From NCBI GenBank assembly GCA_903872075.1, contig CAIQJF010000034.1:1-64000 (forward strand): a DNA stretch of 64,000 nt, written 5' to 3'. Made by a program: the position numbers and the translations under genes. How positions within the stretch are numbered: position 1 is the stretch's first letter; every line of letters begins with the position of its first letter. The notes beneath the pieces are model-generated. The model saw only the letters and a program-made list of their open reading frames with translations. It was not told where the DNA came from and searched no databases. The DNA is from an uncultured Caulobacteraceae bacterium. Lineage in GTDB: Bacteria; Pseudomonadota; Alphaproteobacteria; Caulobacterales; Caulobacteraceae. Shown piece after piece: positions 15,081 to 28,847 of the stretch.

Positions 15081-15719
15081 ATGAGCGAGGACCTGGTTTT
15101 CTATACGAATCCGATGTCACGAGGCCGCATCGCGCGCTGGATGCTGGAGGAGGTCGGGGCGCCCTATCGCACCGAGATCATGGACTGGACCTCGGTCAGG
15201 ACGCCCGCCTATCTGGCGATCAACCCCATGGGGAAAGTCCCGGCCATTGCCCACCGGGGAAACGTGGTGACCGAGGCGGCGGCGATCTGCGCCTATCTCG
15301 CCGACGCTTTTCCGGAGGCCGGCCTCGCGCCGCCGCCCGGGGATCCGCGTCGCGCGCCCTACTACCGGTGGCTGTTCTTCGCCGCCGGACCCGTGGAGGC
15401 CGCGGTGACCAACACGGCGATGGGTTTCATCGTGCCGCCGGACCGGGAAATCATGGCCGGATACGGCAGCCCGGCCCGGGTGATGGCCGCCCTTGAGACC
15501 GCCATTTCGACGACGCCCTATATATCCGGCGACACCTTCACGGCCGCCGACGTCTATCTCGGGGCCCAGATCGGCTGGGGCATGCAGTTCGGCTCGATCG
15601 AAAAGCGTCCGGCGTTCGAAGCCTATGCCGAGCGCGTCAGCAGTCGGCCGGCGGCCGTGCGGGCCCGCGAGATCGATGACGCACTCATTGCCGCCCAGGC
15701 GCCGGCCGCCAACGATTGA
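15081..15719 (+). CDS. Glutathione S-transferase family protein (212 aa)
   Basis: A cytosolic GST-fold protein. The thioredoxin-like N-domain has [17 protein letters not shown] (about residues 6-22, with Ser13 as the likely catalytic residue), the cis-Pro stretch NPMGKVPAI and the gamma-glutamyl-binding [15 protein letters not shown] (about 63-77). The C-terminal helical domain has the N-capping motif [14 protein letters not shown]. The ATG at 15081 is preferred over an in-frame ATG at 15063 because GGGGAG (15065-15070) sits ten bases before it. The stop TGA overlaps a TTG of the next frame. It probably conjugates or isomerises electrophiles; the substrate is not predictable. Confidence 0.88.
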   Translation: MSEDLVFYTNPMSRGRIARWMLEEVGAPYRTEIMDWTSVRTPAYLAINPMGKVPAIAHRGNVVTEAAAICAYLADAFPEAGLAPPPGDPRRAPYYRWLFFAAGPVEAAVTNTAMGFIVPPDREIMAGYGSPARVMAALETAISTTPYISGDTFTAADVYLGAQIGWGMQFGSIEKRPAFEAYAERVSSRPAAVRAREIDDALIAAQAPAAND

Positions 15720-15778
15720 CGGCGCGGCCGGGGCGGGTCAGTTCACGGTCCCGCGAGGCTCAGCCCGAAGGACCGAAC

Positions 15779-16705
15779 TTGCCGCCGATCATCTCTATCA
15801 AGGGTTTGACCAAGACCTACGCGTCCGGCTTCCGGGCGCTGAAAAGCGTCGACCTGGATATTCGCCGTGGCGAGATTTTCGCCCTGCTCGGCCCGAACGG
15901 CGCGGGCAAGAGCACCTTGATCAATATCGTCTGCGGGCTCGTGCGCCCGACCTCCGGCGCGGTGCTGGCCGATGGCCACGACATCGTGCGCGACTATCGC
16001 GCGGCCCGAAGTGTGATCGGCCTGGTGCCGCAGGAGATGGCGGCCGAAGCCTATGAGACCGTCTGGGCGACGGTGAAATTCAGCCGGGGACTGTACGGCA
16101 AGGGCCGGGATCCGGCCTATCTGGAGAAGGTGCTGCGTGACCTCTCCCTGTGGGACAAGAAGGACAGCCCTATCCTGGCCCTCTCCGGCGGCATGAAGCG
16201 CCGGGTGATGATCGCCAAGGCGCTGAGCCACGAACCGCGCATCCTGTTCCTCGACGAGCCCACCGCCGGCGTGGACGTCGAACTGCGCCGCGACATGTGG
16301 GCCATGGTCCGCGGGCTGCGCGACAGCGGCGTGACCATCATCCTCACCACCCACTACATCGAAGAGGCCGAGGAAATGGCCGACCGTGTGGGGGTGATCA
16401 ACGGCGGTGAACTGATCCTCGTCGAGGACAAGACCACCCTGATGCGCAATCTGGGCACGCGGCACCTGACCCTGTCGCTGACCGCGCCGCTCGCCGCCCT
16501 TCCCGCCAGCCTGCGGGACTGGCCCCTGGAAATCGGGCCGGATGGCCTCAGCCTCGTCTACACTTTCGACCCTAAGGCCGAGGGCGAAGGCGCCGCGGGA
16601 TTGATGAGAGCGCTGATCGACGCCGGCGTGCCGTTCCGGGATATCGAGTCGCACGAGAGTTCGCTCGAGGAGATTTTCGTCAATCTGGTGAGGGCGCCGG
16701 CATGA
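15779..16705 (+). CDS. ABC-2 type transporter ATP-binding protein (308 aa)
   Basis: The ATPase of a drug/polysaccharide-type ABC-2 exporter. Walker A is GPNGAGKST, the signature is LSGGMKRR, Walker B is [12 protein letters not shown] and the switch His is in [15 protein letters not shown]-terminal segment of about 80 residues follows the NBD, as in daunorubicin-resistance-type ATPases. I place the start at TTG 15779, preceded by AAGGA six bases upstream; an in-frame TTG at 15716 overlaps the GST stop but has no comparable ribosome site. The gene overlaps the permease gene by 4 bases (ATGA at 16702). The pair forms a complete exporter of unknown substrate. Confidence 0.88.
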   Translation: MPPIISIKGLTKTYASGFRALKSVDLDIRRGEIFALLGPNGAGKSTLINIVCGLVRPTSGAVLADGHDIVRDYRAARSVIGLVPQEMAAEAYETVWATVKFSRGLYGKGRDPAYLEKVLRDLSLWDKKDSPILALSGGMKRRVMIAKALSHEPRILFLDEPTAGVDVELRRDMWAMVRGLRDSGVTIILTTHYIEEAEEMADRVGVINGGELILVEDKTTLMRNLGTRHLTLSLTAPLAALPASLRDWPLEIGPDGLSLVYTFDPKAEGEGAAGLMRALIDAGVPFRDIESHESSLEEIFVNLVRAPA

Positions 16706-17463
16706 ACGTCAACGCCCTGCGTGCGATCTATATGTTCGAGATGGCCCGATGGTTCCGCACCCTGGTGGGCTCGGTGCTATCGCCGGTGATCTCCACCTCG
16801 CTCTATTTCGTGGTGTTCGGCTCGGCCATCGGCTCGCGCATGACAGCCATCGACGGGGTCTCCTACGCCGCCTTCATCGTGCCGGGACTGACCATGCTGT
16901 CGGTGCTGACCGAGAGCATCGGCAATGCCTCCTTCGGCATCTACATGCCCAAGTGGTCGGGGACGATCTATGAGCTGCTGTCGGCGCCGGTGGCCTGGTG
17001 GGAGGCGGTCATGGCCTATGTCGGGGCCGCGGCCACCAAGTCGGTGCTGCTGGGCGGGGTGATCCTCATCACCGCGCGCCTGTTCGTACCCTATCACATC
17101 GCCCATCCGGTCTGGATGGCGACCTTCCTGATTCTCACCGCCCTGACCTTCTGCCTGTTCGGTTTCATCATCGGGGTGTGGGCCGAGGGCCGGGAGCGGC
17201 TGCAGATCGTCCCAACCCTGATCATCACGCCTCTGACGTTTCTCGGCGGCAGCTTCTATTCGATCAGCATGCTGCCGCCGCTGTGGCGGCAGGTGACCCT
17301 GTTCAATCCGGTGGTCTATCTGGTGAGCGGGTTCCGCTGGAGCTTCTACGGGGTCTCCGACGTGGGGGTGTCCCTCAGCCTCGCCATGACCCTGGGTTTC
17401 ATGGCCGTTTGCCTGGCGGGCATCTGGTGGATCTTCAAAACCGGGTACAAGCTCAAGCCGTGA
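16702..17463 (+). CDS. ABC-2 type transporter permease (253 aa)
   Basis: An inner-membrane permease of about six helices with the family's amphipathic N-terminus. Hydrophobic segments include [17 protein letters not shown] (about residues 24-40), [33 protein letters not shown] and the C-terminal [19 protein letters not shown]. The [19 protein letters not shown] loop with [12 protein letters not shown] is characteristic of ABC-2 permeases such as NodJ/DrrB/YadH. The ATG overlaps the stop of the ATPase gene, giving coupled translation. No accessory periplasmic protein is encoded next to it; an exported cyclophilin gene follows 20 bases downstream, probably on the same message. Confidence 0.9.
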   Translation: MNVNALRAIYMFEMARWFRTLVGSVLSPVISTSLYFVVFGSAIGSRMTAIDGVSYAAFIVPGLTMLSVLTESIGNASFGIYMPKWSGTIYELLSAPVAWWEAVMAYVGAAATKSVLLGGVILITARLFVPYHIAHPVWMATFLILTALTFCLFGFIIGVWAEGRERLQIVPTLIITPLTFLGGSFYSISMLPPLWRQVTLFNPVVYLVSGFRWSFYGVSDVGVSLSLAMTLGFMAVCLAGIWWIFKTGYKLKP

Positions 17464-17483
17464 AACATCGGGAGGCTCGATCC

Positions 17484-18098
17484 ATGACCGCTGTCACCAA
17501 GCGCGCCGTTCTCGCCGGAGCGGGGGCTCTTGCGGCCTCGTCGGCCTTCGCCCAGACGCCGCCGGCGGGCCCGACGCGGGTGACGATCCACACGCCGCTG
17601 GGCGACATCACCGTGGAGCTCGCGGCCGACAAGGCGCCGATCACTAGCGCCAATTTCCTGCGCTATGTGGACGCCGGGCGCTTCAATGGATCTGTGTTCT
17701 ACCGGGCCATGACCGTGCTGGCCGATCCGCTCACCGGCCTGATCCAGGGCGGGGCGAAGAACGATCCCGCCAAGGCCTTTCCGCCGATCGCCCATGAGGG
17801 CACGAAGACCACAGGTCTGAGTCACAAGGACGGCGCCCTGTCGATGGCGCGCTACGCGCCCGGCACCGCCACGTCCGAATTCTTCATCTGCCTGGGCGAT
17901 CTCAGCTCGCTCGACGAGGATCCGAGCCAACCGGGCGACAACGCCGGCTTCGCCGCCTTCGGCCACGTGGTGGCGGGCATGGATGTGGTAAAGGCTATCG
18001 TCAAAGCCCCCATCTCGCCGACCAAGGGCGAATCCGACGGGATGAAGGGCCAGATGCTCGACCCGGAAGTGCCAATCATCTCTGCGAAGCGGGCCTGA
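17484..18098 (+). CDS. Periplasmic cyclophilin-type peptidyl-prolyl isomerase (204 aa)
   Basis: Catalyses cis-trans isomerisation of proline bonds in exported proteins. Residues 1-22 form a signal peptide (MTAVTKRAVLAGAGALAASSAF, cleavage near AFA-Q). The cyclophilin domain follows with VTIHTPLGDITVEL, NFLRYVDAGRFNGSVFYR, GALSMARYAPGTATSEFFI and GFAAFGHVVAGMDVV. At the usual SQFFI position it reads SEFF, a Gln-to-Glu change near the active site. The start ATG has GGGAGG (17470-17475) upstream. It sits 20 bases after the ABC-2 permease and is convergent with the esterase-like gene at 18119. The length is typical for bacterial periplasmic cyclophilins. Confidence 0.9.
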   Translation: MTAVTKRAVLAGAGALAASSAFAQTPPAGPTRVTIHTPLGDITVELAADKAPITSANFLRYVDAGRFNGSVFYRAMTVLADPLTGLIQGGAKNDPAKAFPPIAHEGTKTTGLSHKDGALSMARYAPGTATSEFFICLGDLSSLDEDPSQPGDNAGFAAFGHVVAGMDVVKAIVKAPISPTKGESDGMKGQMLDPEVPIISAKRA

Positions 18099-18118
18099 CG
18101 TCAGACCCGCTGCGAGCC

Positions 18119-19357
18119 TCAGTCCATGATCGACGAATAGATGATGCTTTTCAGCTGGCCGCGGAAGTTGAAGGCGCCCGACGGCATCAGCTGAGTCATG
18201 AACACCACCGTGAGGTCTTCCGCCGGATCGACCCAGAAGATCGTCGAGGCGGCGCCGCCCCAGTAGTAGTCGCCTTCGCCCAGCGTGCCGTTGCGGACGC
18301 TGTCCAGGGTCATGGCGAAGCCGAGCCCGAACCCGACCCCTTCATTGGCCGTTTCGGAGAAGCCGCCGATGGCCATCTGAGTGAGGTCGCGGCCTTCCTT
18401 AAGATGATTGCGGTGCATCAACGCTAGGGTGCGAGGCCCCAGAATCCGCGCCCCGTCCAGTTCGCCGCCCCGTCGCAGCATCTCGCAGAAGCGCAGATAG
18501 TCCTCGGTGGTCGAGGCGAGGCCGCCGCCGCCGGAGTGGAAGGTCGGCTCGTTGAGATAGTCGCTGGTCCCGGGCGCATCGATCAGTTGCAGCGACTTGT
18601 CGGCCCCGCGTCGATAGTTGGCGCAGAAGCGATCGGCCTTGTCCGCCGGGACGGCGAAGGCGGTGTCCTTCATGCCCAGGGGGTCGAAGATGTTGTCCTT
18701 CAGGAAGCGGTCGAAGCGCTGGCCGCTGATCTTCTCCACCAGGGCGCCGCAGACGTCCGTGGAGAGGGAGTACATCCACTGCTCGCCGGGCTGATAGCGC
18801 AGGGGAACGCGCGAGAGCTTCTCCATGAACTCCATCAGGGTCTCGCCGCAACCGCGACGCACGCCGACCTCGGCGTAGGCCTTGTCGACCGGATGGCCGT
18901 CATCCGGAACGCCCAAGGCGGCCAGGGCCGCGCCGTAGGTGATGCCGCCGGTGTGGCAGAGCATGTCGCGCATGGACGGCGGCCGGGCCGGCGCTTCGGT
19001 AACCATGGAGGCGCCTTCGCCGGAGACCCAGACCCGCTGGGCTTTCCAGGACGGGAAGAAGCGGCTGACCGGATCGTTGAGCTGGAAATAACCCCGCTCA
19101 TAGAGGCTCATCAGCGCCACCGAGGTGATCGGCTTGGTCATGGAATAGATGCGGAAGATGGCGTCGTCGGCCATCGCCTTGCCGGCCTCGCGGTCCATCT
19201 GACCGAGCGAGCGAAAATAGGCGAGGTGACCGTGGCGGGCGACGGCGACCTGGCACCCGGCGATCTTGCCCGGCGCGATATAGTTTCGCTCCAGATGGTC
19301 GGTGATGCGTTCCAGGCGGGCGGTGGAGAGCCCGGTGTTCTTGGGGGCCAGTTCCAT
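18119..19357 (-). CDS. Beta-lactamase-family serine hydrolase, family VIII esterase-like (412 aa)
   Basis: A cytoplasmic (no signal peptide) serine hydrolase of the class C beta-lactamase/DD-peptidase fold. The nucleophile motif is Ser72-Met-Thr-Lys75 (SMTK), followed by a Tyr motif in QWMYSLSTDV. In place of the KTG box it has YYWGGAAST, the WGG signature of family VIII carboxylesterases such as EstB. LLCHTGGI-type and LNDPVSRFFPSW segments are also conserved. AGGAAA precedes the ATG (19355-19357). Its length is typical for that esterase family. It is convergent with the cyclophilin gene and lies downstream of a small lipoprotein gene on the same strand. It likely hydrolyses short esters or beta-lactam-like compounds. 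Confidence 0.88.
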   Translation of the reverse strand: MELAPKNTGLSTARLERITDHLERNYIAPGKIAGCQVAVARHGHLAYFRSLGQMDREAGKAMADDAIFRIYSMTKPITSVALMSLYERGYFQLNDPVSRFFPSWKAQRVWVSGEGASMVTEAPARPPSMRDMLCHTGGITYGAALAALGVPDDGHPVDKAYAEVGVRRGCGETLMEFMEKLSRVPLRYQPGEQWMYSLSTDVCGALVEKISGQRFDRFLKDNIFDPLGMKDTAFAVPADKADRFCANYRRGADKSLQLIDAPGTSDYLNEPTFHSGGGGLASTTEDYLRFCEMLRRGGELDGARILGPRTLALMHRNHLKEGRDLTQMAIGGFSETANEGVGFGLGFAMTLDSVRNGTLGEGDYYWGGAASTIFWVDPAEDLTVVFMTQLMPSGAFNFRGQLKSIIYSSIMD

Positions 19358-19420
19358 GTTCGTTTCCTCGGGGTCTTCGTGTTCTTGGTTGTCAGGGTGT
19401 GCGCGGTGAGCCGCGGGGCC

Positions 19421-19936
19421 TCACCTTGGCGGGGCCGCCGGAGGCGCCGGGGCGGCTGGCGCGGGGGTGTTGATGTCCAGAACGGCTTTCCAGGCGCCGC
19501 CGCCAACCGGTTTGTAGACGGTGACATAGCTGCCCGTTTCGGTGACGGCCGCGCCGCTCTTGGGGTCGGTGCTGGTCTGTTTGTAGGTTCCGTGGGTGGT
19601 GGCCAGATCGCCCGACGCGGCCACGTTCACCTGATCGCTGGAGAAACTCAGGGTGAAGCCAGGCTGGCTGACCGCCTGGTCCAGAGCGGCCTTGATCGCC
19701 GCCGCGCCGGACGCCGGCGGCGCGCCAGGGGACATGAGGATGGCGTCGGGGGCATAGTGCGCGGCCAGTCGGGCGGCGTCGCCCGAGCGCCAGTCGGTGT
19801 TCCAGTGCACCTCGTCCGCCTTGATGGCGTCCACGATCTTGGCCGTTTCCACCGTCGGCTGCAGGGGCGCTCCGGCACTGCACGCTGTCAGCAGTGTCGC
19901 CCCGAGGCAGCATAGCAGAATCGCGCGTGCGGTCAT
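19421..19936 (-). CDS. SnoaL/DUF4440-like (NTF2-fold) lipoprotein (171 aa)
   Basis: A small envelope protein: a lipoprotein signal (AILLCCLGATLLTAC, lipid-modified Cys about residue 19) and then an NTF2-like cone fold. The fold is recognised from VDAIKADEVHWNTDW, DAARLAAHYAPDAILMSPG, GAAAIKAALDQAV and the late GSYVTVYKPVGGGAWKAVLD strand pair, the standard DUF4440/SnoaL-like order. The C-terminus is Pro/Ala-rich. The ATG at 19934-19936 is chosen because it begins the signal peptide; upstream in-frame sequence is basic and overlaps the gltB promoter region. Such proteins usually bind a small hydrophobic ligand; no catalytic residue can be asserted. It may be co-transcribed with the esterase-like gene 63 bases downstream. 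Confidence 0.8.
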   Translation of the reverse strand: MTARAILLCCLGATLLTACSAGAPLQPTVETAKIVDAIKADEVHWNTDWRSGDAARLAAHYAPDAILMSPGAPPASGAAAIKAALDQAVSQPGFTLSFSSDQVNVAASGDLATTHGTYKQTSTDPKSGAAVTETGSYVTVYKPVGGGAWKAVLDINTPAPAAPAPPAAPPR

Positions 19937-20038
19937 GGGCGAGCTCTCAAAGGCGCGGCGCCGTCGGCGCGGAAAGGCCACTGAGCATCGCCGCCCGGCG
20001 GCGGCAAGGTCAAGGCTTGCCCAGGCGCGCGAGGCTTC

Positions 20039-20120
20039 GTTTTGATGTAGATGTCGTTTTGATCGGGGAACGGGCGCCCGGCCGGTTTTGATCCCCCCTG
20101 GGACCCTGACAGTCGACAGT
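20039..20120 (+). repeat. Repeated motifs upstream of gltB
   Basis: GTTTTGAT occurs three times in the same orientation (20039-20046, 20056-20063, 20085-20092). A tandem GACAGTC-GACAGTC follows just before 20120. They lie in the 263-base divergent region between the lipoprotein gene and gltB, where a nitrogen or leucine-type regulator would be expected. I cannot assign a regulator, and no convincing -35/-10 pair is visible. Confidence 0.35.
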
Positions 20121-20199
20121 CCGGTTTCTCTCAATTAGATGCCGCCGGCGGTCGGCTATTGCGCCCTGACCGCCCCAGACGCCGTGAAGAGGAAGAGTC

Positions 20200-24843
<4,644 letters not shown>

Positions 24844-24848
24844 CGTCG

Positions 24849-26300
24849 ATGGGAAAGCCCACTGGATTCCTGGAAGTCGAACGCCGCGATCGCGGCTATG
24901 AGCCCGCGTCCGCGCGCCTGAAGACCTGGCGCGAGTTCGTCAAACCGCTCGCCCCGGACGCCGTGACCCTGCAGGCGTCGCGCTGCATGAACTGCGGCAT
25001 TCCCTACTGTCACAACGGCTGTCCGGTGAACAATCTGATCCCGGACTGGAACGATCTTGTCTACCGCAACGGCTGGAAGGCGGCGCTGCACACGCTGCAT
25101 TCCACCAACAACTTCCCGGAGTTCACCGGCCGCATCTGCCCGGCGCCCTGCGAGGCGGCCTGCACGCTGAACATCGACGACAACCCGGTGACCATCAAGA
25201 CGATCGAATGCCAGATCGTCGACAAGGGCTGGGAAGAGGGCTGGGTCGTTCCCGAACCGCCGGTGCGGCGGACCGGGAAGACCGTCGCCGTGGTGGGGTC
25301 CGGGCCGGCCGGTCTGGCCTGCGCCCAGCAACTGGCCCGCGCCGGCCACACCGTCACCGTGTTCGAGAAGAACGACCGGATCGGCGGCCTGCTCCGCTAT
25401 GGCATCCCCGACTTCAAGATGGAGAAGTCGCTCATCGATCGCCGTGTCGCCCAGATGCAGGCCGAGGGCGTGCTCTTCCGTCCTGGTGTCCACGTCGGGG
25501 TCACGGTCTCGGTCGACGATCTTCGCGCCACCCATGACGCGGTCGTGTTGTCGGGGGGAGCGGAACTACCGCGAGATTTGGATCTGGCGCCGCACAACTT
25601 CTCCGGCATCCATTTCGCCATGGATTTCCTGACCCAGCAGAACAAGCGCGTAGCGGGTGATCCGGAGGCCGTGGCGGCGCCCTCCGGCGGCCTCAGCGCC
25701 GCGGGCAAGCATGTGGTGGTGATCGGCGGCGGCGACACCGGCTCCGACTGCATCGGCACGTCCAACCGCCAGGGCGCCCTCTCGGTGACCCAGCTGGAGA
25801 TCATGCCCGAGCCGCCGGCGCGCGAGAACAAGGCGCTGACGTGGCCGAACTGGCCGCTGAAGATGCGCACCTCCTCGTCGCAGGAAGAGGGCTGCGAGCG
25901 GGATTTCGCGGTGGCCACCAAGCGGGCCCTCGGTTCGGACGGCAAGCTCGATGGCCTGGAGTGCGTGCGCCTGGAATGGACCACGGGGCCGGACGGCCGG
26001 ATGCGGATGACCGAGATCGCGGGCAGCGAATTCACCCTCAAGGCCGATCTTGTGCTGCTCGCCATGGGCTTCCTCGGGCCCCGGAATGACGCCTTGATTG
26101 AACAGGCCGGCGTGTCGCTCGACCCGCGGGGCAATGTGGCGGCGAACGTCGCGGACTACCGCACCTCGGTCGAGGGCACCTTCTCCTGCGGTGACATGCG
26201 CCGGGGCCAGTCGCTTGTTGTCTGGGCGATCCGCGAAGGCCGCCAGTGCGCGCGCGCCGTCGACGAGGCCCTGACCGGCGCAAGCGTCCTGCCGCGCTGA
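24849..26300 (+). CDS. gltD: Glutamate synthase small subunit
   Basis: The NADPH-oxidising flavoprotein partner of GltB, passing electrons through iron-sulfur clusters to the FMN site. The N-terminal cluster cysteines are Cys46, 49, 54 and 58 ([13 protein letters not shown]) and Cys97, 101 and 105 (CPAPCEAAC). The FAD dinucleotide fold is [16 protein letters not shown] (about residues 146-161), followed by [16 protein letters not shown]. The NADPH fold is [12 protein letters not shown] (about 290). The C-terminal FAD contact is [20 protein letters not shown]. The length of 483 residues matches the family. The ATG is 5 bases after gltB with GGAG inside the gltB end, so the two are one operon. 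Confidence 0.97.
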   Translation: MGKPTGFLEVERRDRGYEPASARLKTWREFVKPLAPDAVTLQASRCMNCGIPYCHNGCPVNNLIPDWNDLVYRNGWKAALHTLHSTNNFPEFTGRICPAPCEAACTLNIDDNPVTIKTIECQIVDKGWEEGWVVPEPPVRRTGKTVAVVGSGPAGLACAQQLARAGHTVTVFEKNDRIGGLLRYGIPDFKMEKSLIDRRVAQMQAEGVLFRPGVHVGVTVSVDDLRATHDAVVLSGGAELPRDLDLAPHNFSGIHFAMDFLTQQNKRVAGDPEAVAAPSGGLSAAGKHVVVIGGGDTGSDCIGTSNRQGALSVTQLEIMPEPPARENKALTWPNWPLKMRTSSSQEEGCERDFAVATKRALGSDGKLDGLECVRLEWTTGPDGRMRMTEIAGSEFTLKADLVLLAMGFLGPRNDALIEQAGVSLDPRGNVAANVADYRTSVEGTFSCGDMRRGQSLVVWAIREGRQCARAVDEALTGASVLPR

Positions 26301-26347
26301 GTCTGTCGGCCGTTCCCAAGGTCGTCGGGGGCGGCTAGCTTCGGCGT

Positions 26348-27091
26348 ATGGCCGTCATCCCCGCCGCGGGCGCAACGATTCAGGGCGAGATCATCGCCGA
26401 CTTCGACTGGGCCGAAGAGGACCTGTCCGAGGCGGTGTTCGCCGACTGCGTGATCGCCGATGCAAGGTTCGGCGCCGTGATTCTGGAAGGCGCCCGTTTC
26501 CATCGCTGCCGCATTCTGCGCGGCCGGTTCGCCCGCGCCGATCTGCGCGAGACCCTGTTCGAGGACTGCAGCTTCGCCGACCCCGGCTCCCACGCCGGTC
26601 TGACCCTGGCTTACTGCCGTGTCGAGCAGGCGGTGTTTCGCCGGTGCGACCTGAGCTTCGCCAAGGTCGACGGTTGCGAGATGCATGGCGTGACCCTTGA
26701 GGACTGTAACCTGCGCGGGGCGCATTTCCAGCGGAACGACTTCACCCGCAACCTCGGACGGCGTCGGTCCGCGGCCGCCGCCATGTTCCGCCGGTGCAAT
26801 TTCCATCTGGCCGATCTCTCCGAAATCGCTCTGCCGGGCTGCGACCTGCCAGGGTCGCGCTTCCGCGAGGCCGATCTCACGGCCGCGAATTTCGAGGAGG
26901 CCGACCTCCACGACGCCGACCTGTTCGGCGCCCTCACCGCAGAGGCGAAGCTGGCCGGCGCCGACCTGCGCGGCGCCGAGATCAGTGGCCTCGACATCAC
27001 CGCCCTGGCCAGCCGCGACGGGCTGAAGGTCACGCCGGACCAGCAATACGCCCTGCTGACCGCCCTCGGGATCGACGTGCGTGTGGATTAG
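26348..27091 (+). CDS. Pentapeptide-repeat protein, Qnr-like (247 aa)
   Basis: Made largely of A(D/N)Lxx-type pentapeptides forming a right-handed quadrilateral beta-helix: runs such as FADCVIADARFGAVILEGA, CDLSFAKVDGCEM, ADLTAANFEEADLHDADLF and ADLRGAEISGLDI. The repeats break near residues 130-142 (NLGRRRSAAAAM), giving an outward loop. The C-terminus ends QQYALLTALGIDV, which resembles the conserved dimerisation end of Qnr proteins (YQASLLMERLGI-type). Qnr proteins mimic DNA and protect gyrase; similarity here suggests a chromosomal relative, but gyrase binding is inference. It lies 47 bases after gltD and 24 bases before the serine dehydratase gene on the same strand, so it may share transcripts with them. 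Confidence 0.85.
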   Translation: MAVIPAAGATIQGEIIADFDWAEEDLSEAVFADCVIADARFGAVILEGARFHRCRILRGRFARADLRETLFEDCSFADPGSHAGLTLAYCRVEQAVFRRCDLSFAKVDGCEMHGVTLEDCNLRGAHFQRNDFTRNLGRRRSAAAAMFRRCNFHLADLSEIALPGCDLPGSRFREADLTAANFEEADLHDADLFGALTAEAKLAGADLRGAEISGLDITALASRDGLKVTPDQQYALLTALGIDVRVD

Positions 27092-27115
27092 GCTCGCCGC
27101 CACCGCAGGTGGTTC

Positions 27116-28498
<1,383 letters not shown>

Positions 28499-28694
28499 GC
28501 CGGGTGCGACCTGTGGCGGGAGGGACCGGAATTTACTCAGCCGCCGCGGCGCGGGACGCCGTCGCTGGCCGGGCGCCCTGTAGGTGTATTCCGGGGCTGA
28601 TCAACGGCCGCGCCTAAGCCGAAAATCCGACGGTGCTGACCACGGCGGTCGCGCCCGCGCGCGGGATCGCGCGCCAGAGTCGTCGGGAGAGATC

Positions 28695-28847
28695 ATGAAC
28701 GAGTCGCCCCCTCAAGAGGATCGGACCGTCGCCGGCGCTCCGCAACCTTCGGATCGTCCCCGCGACTCCGACGGCCCGGCCGCCTTGCCGCGTCGTCGCG
28801 CCAACGGCTCGCCGCCGCCCGGTCGCAAGCCCTTGTTCCGGGCTTGA
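28695..28847 (+). CDS. Possible 50-aa ORF coupled to the glucan synthase gene
   Basis: A short reading frame starting at ATG 28695 with a good ribosome site (GGGAGAG, 28685-28691). Its stop TGA overlaps the TTG start of the glucan synthase gene (TTGA, 28844-28847). The peptide is hydrophilic, rich in Pro, Arg, Asp and Gly (MNESPPQEDRTVAGAP at its start) with no recognisable domain and no hydrophobic segment. Its value may be regulatory: the downstream gene lacks a visible ribosome site of its own, so translation of this leader could deliver ribosomes. Alternatively it is a chance frame and the synthase start lies elsewhere. Conservation in relatives would decide. Confidence 0.4.
   Translation: MNESPPQEDRTVAGAPQPSDRPRDSDGPAALPRRRANGSPPPGRKPLFRA

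Noticed and set aside
19360-19402. A/C/G-rich AACACGAAGACC-type sequence before the esterase-like gene as a regulatory repeat
   Set aside because: Short degenerate leader-like sequence with no clear repeat unit; only the AGGAAA ribosome site is supportable.
28499-28694. RNA element or riboswitch in the gap after the serine dehydratase gene
   Set aside because: High-GC local hairpins occur, but I found no conserved architecture of any known riboswitch or small RNA.
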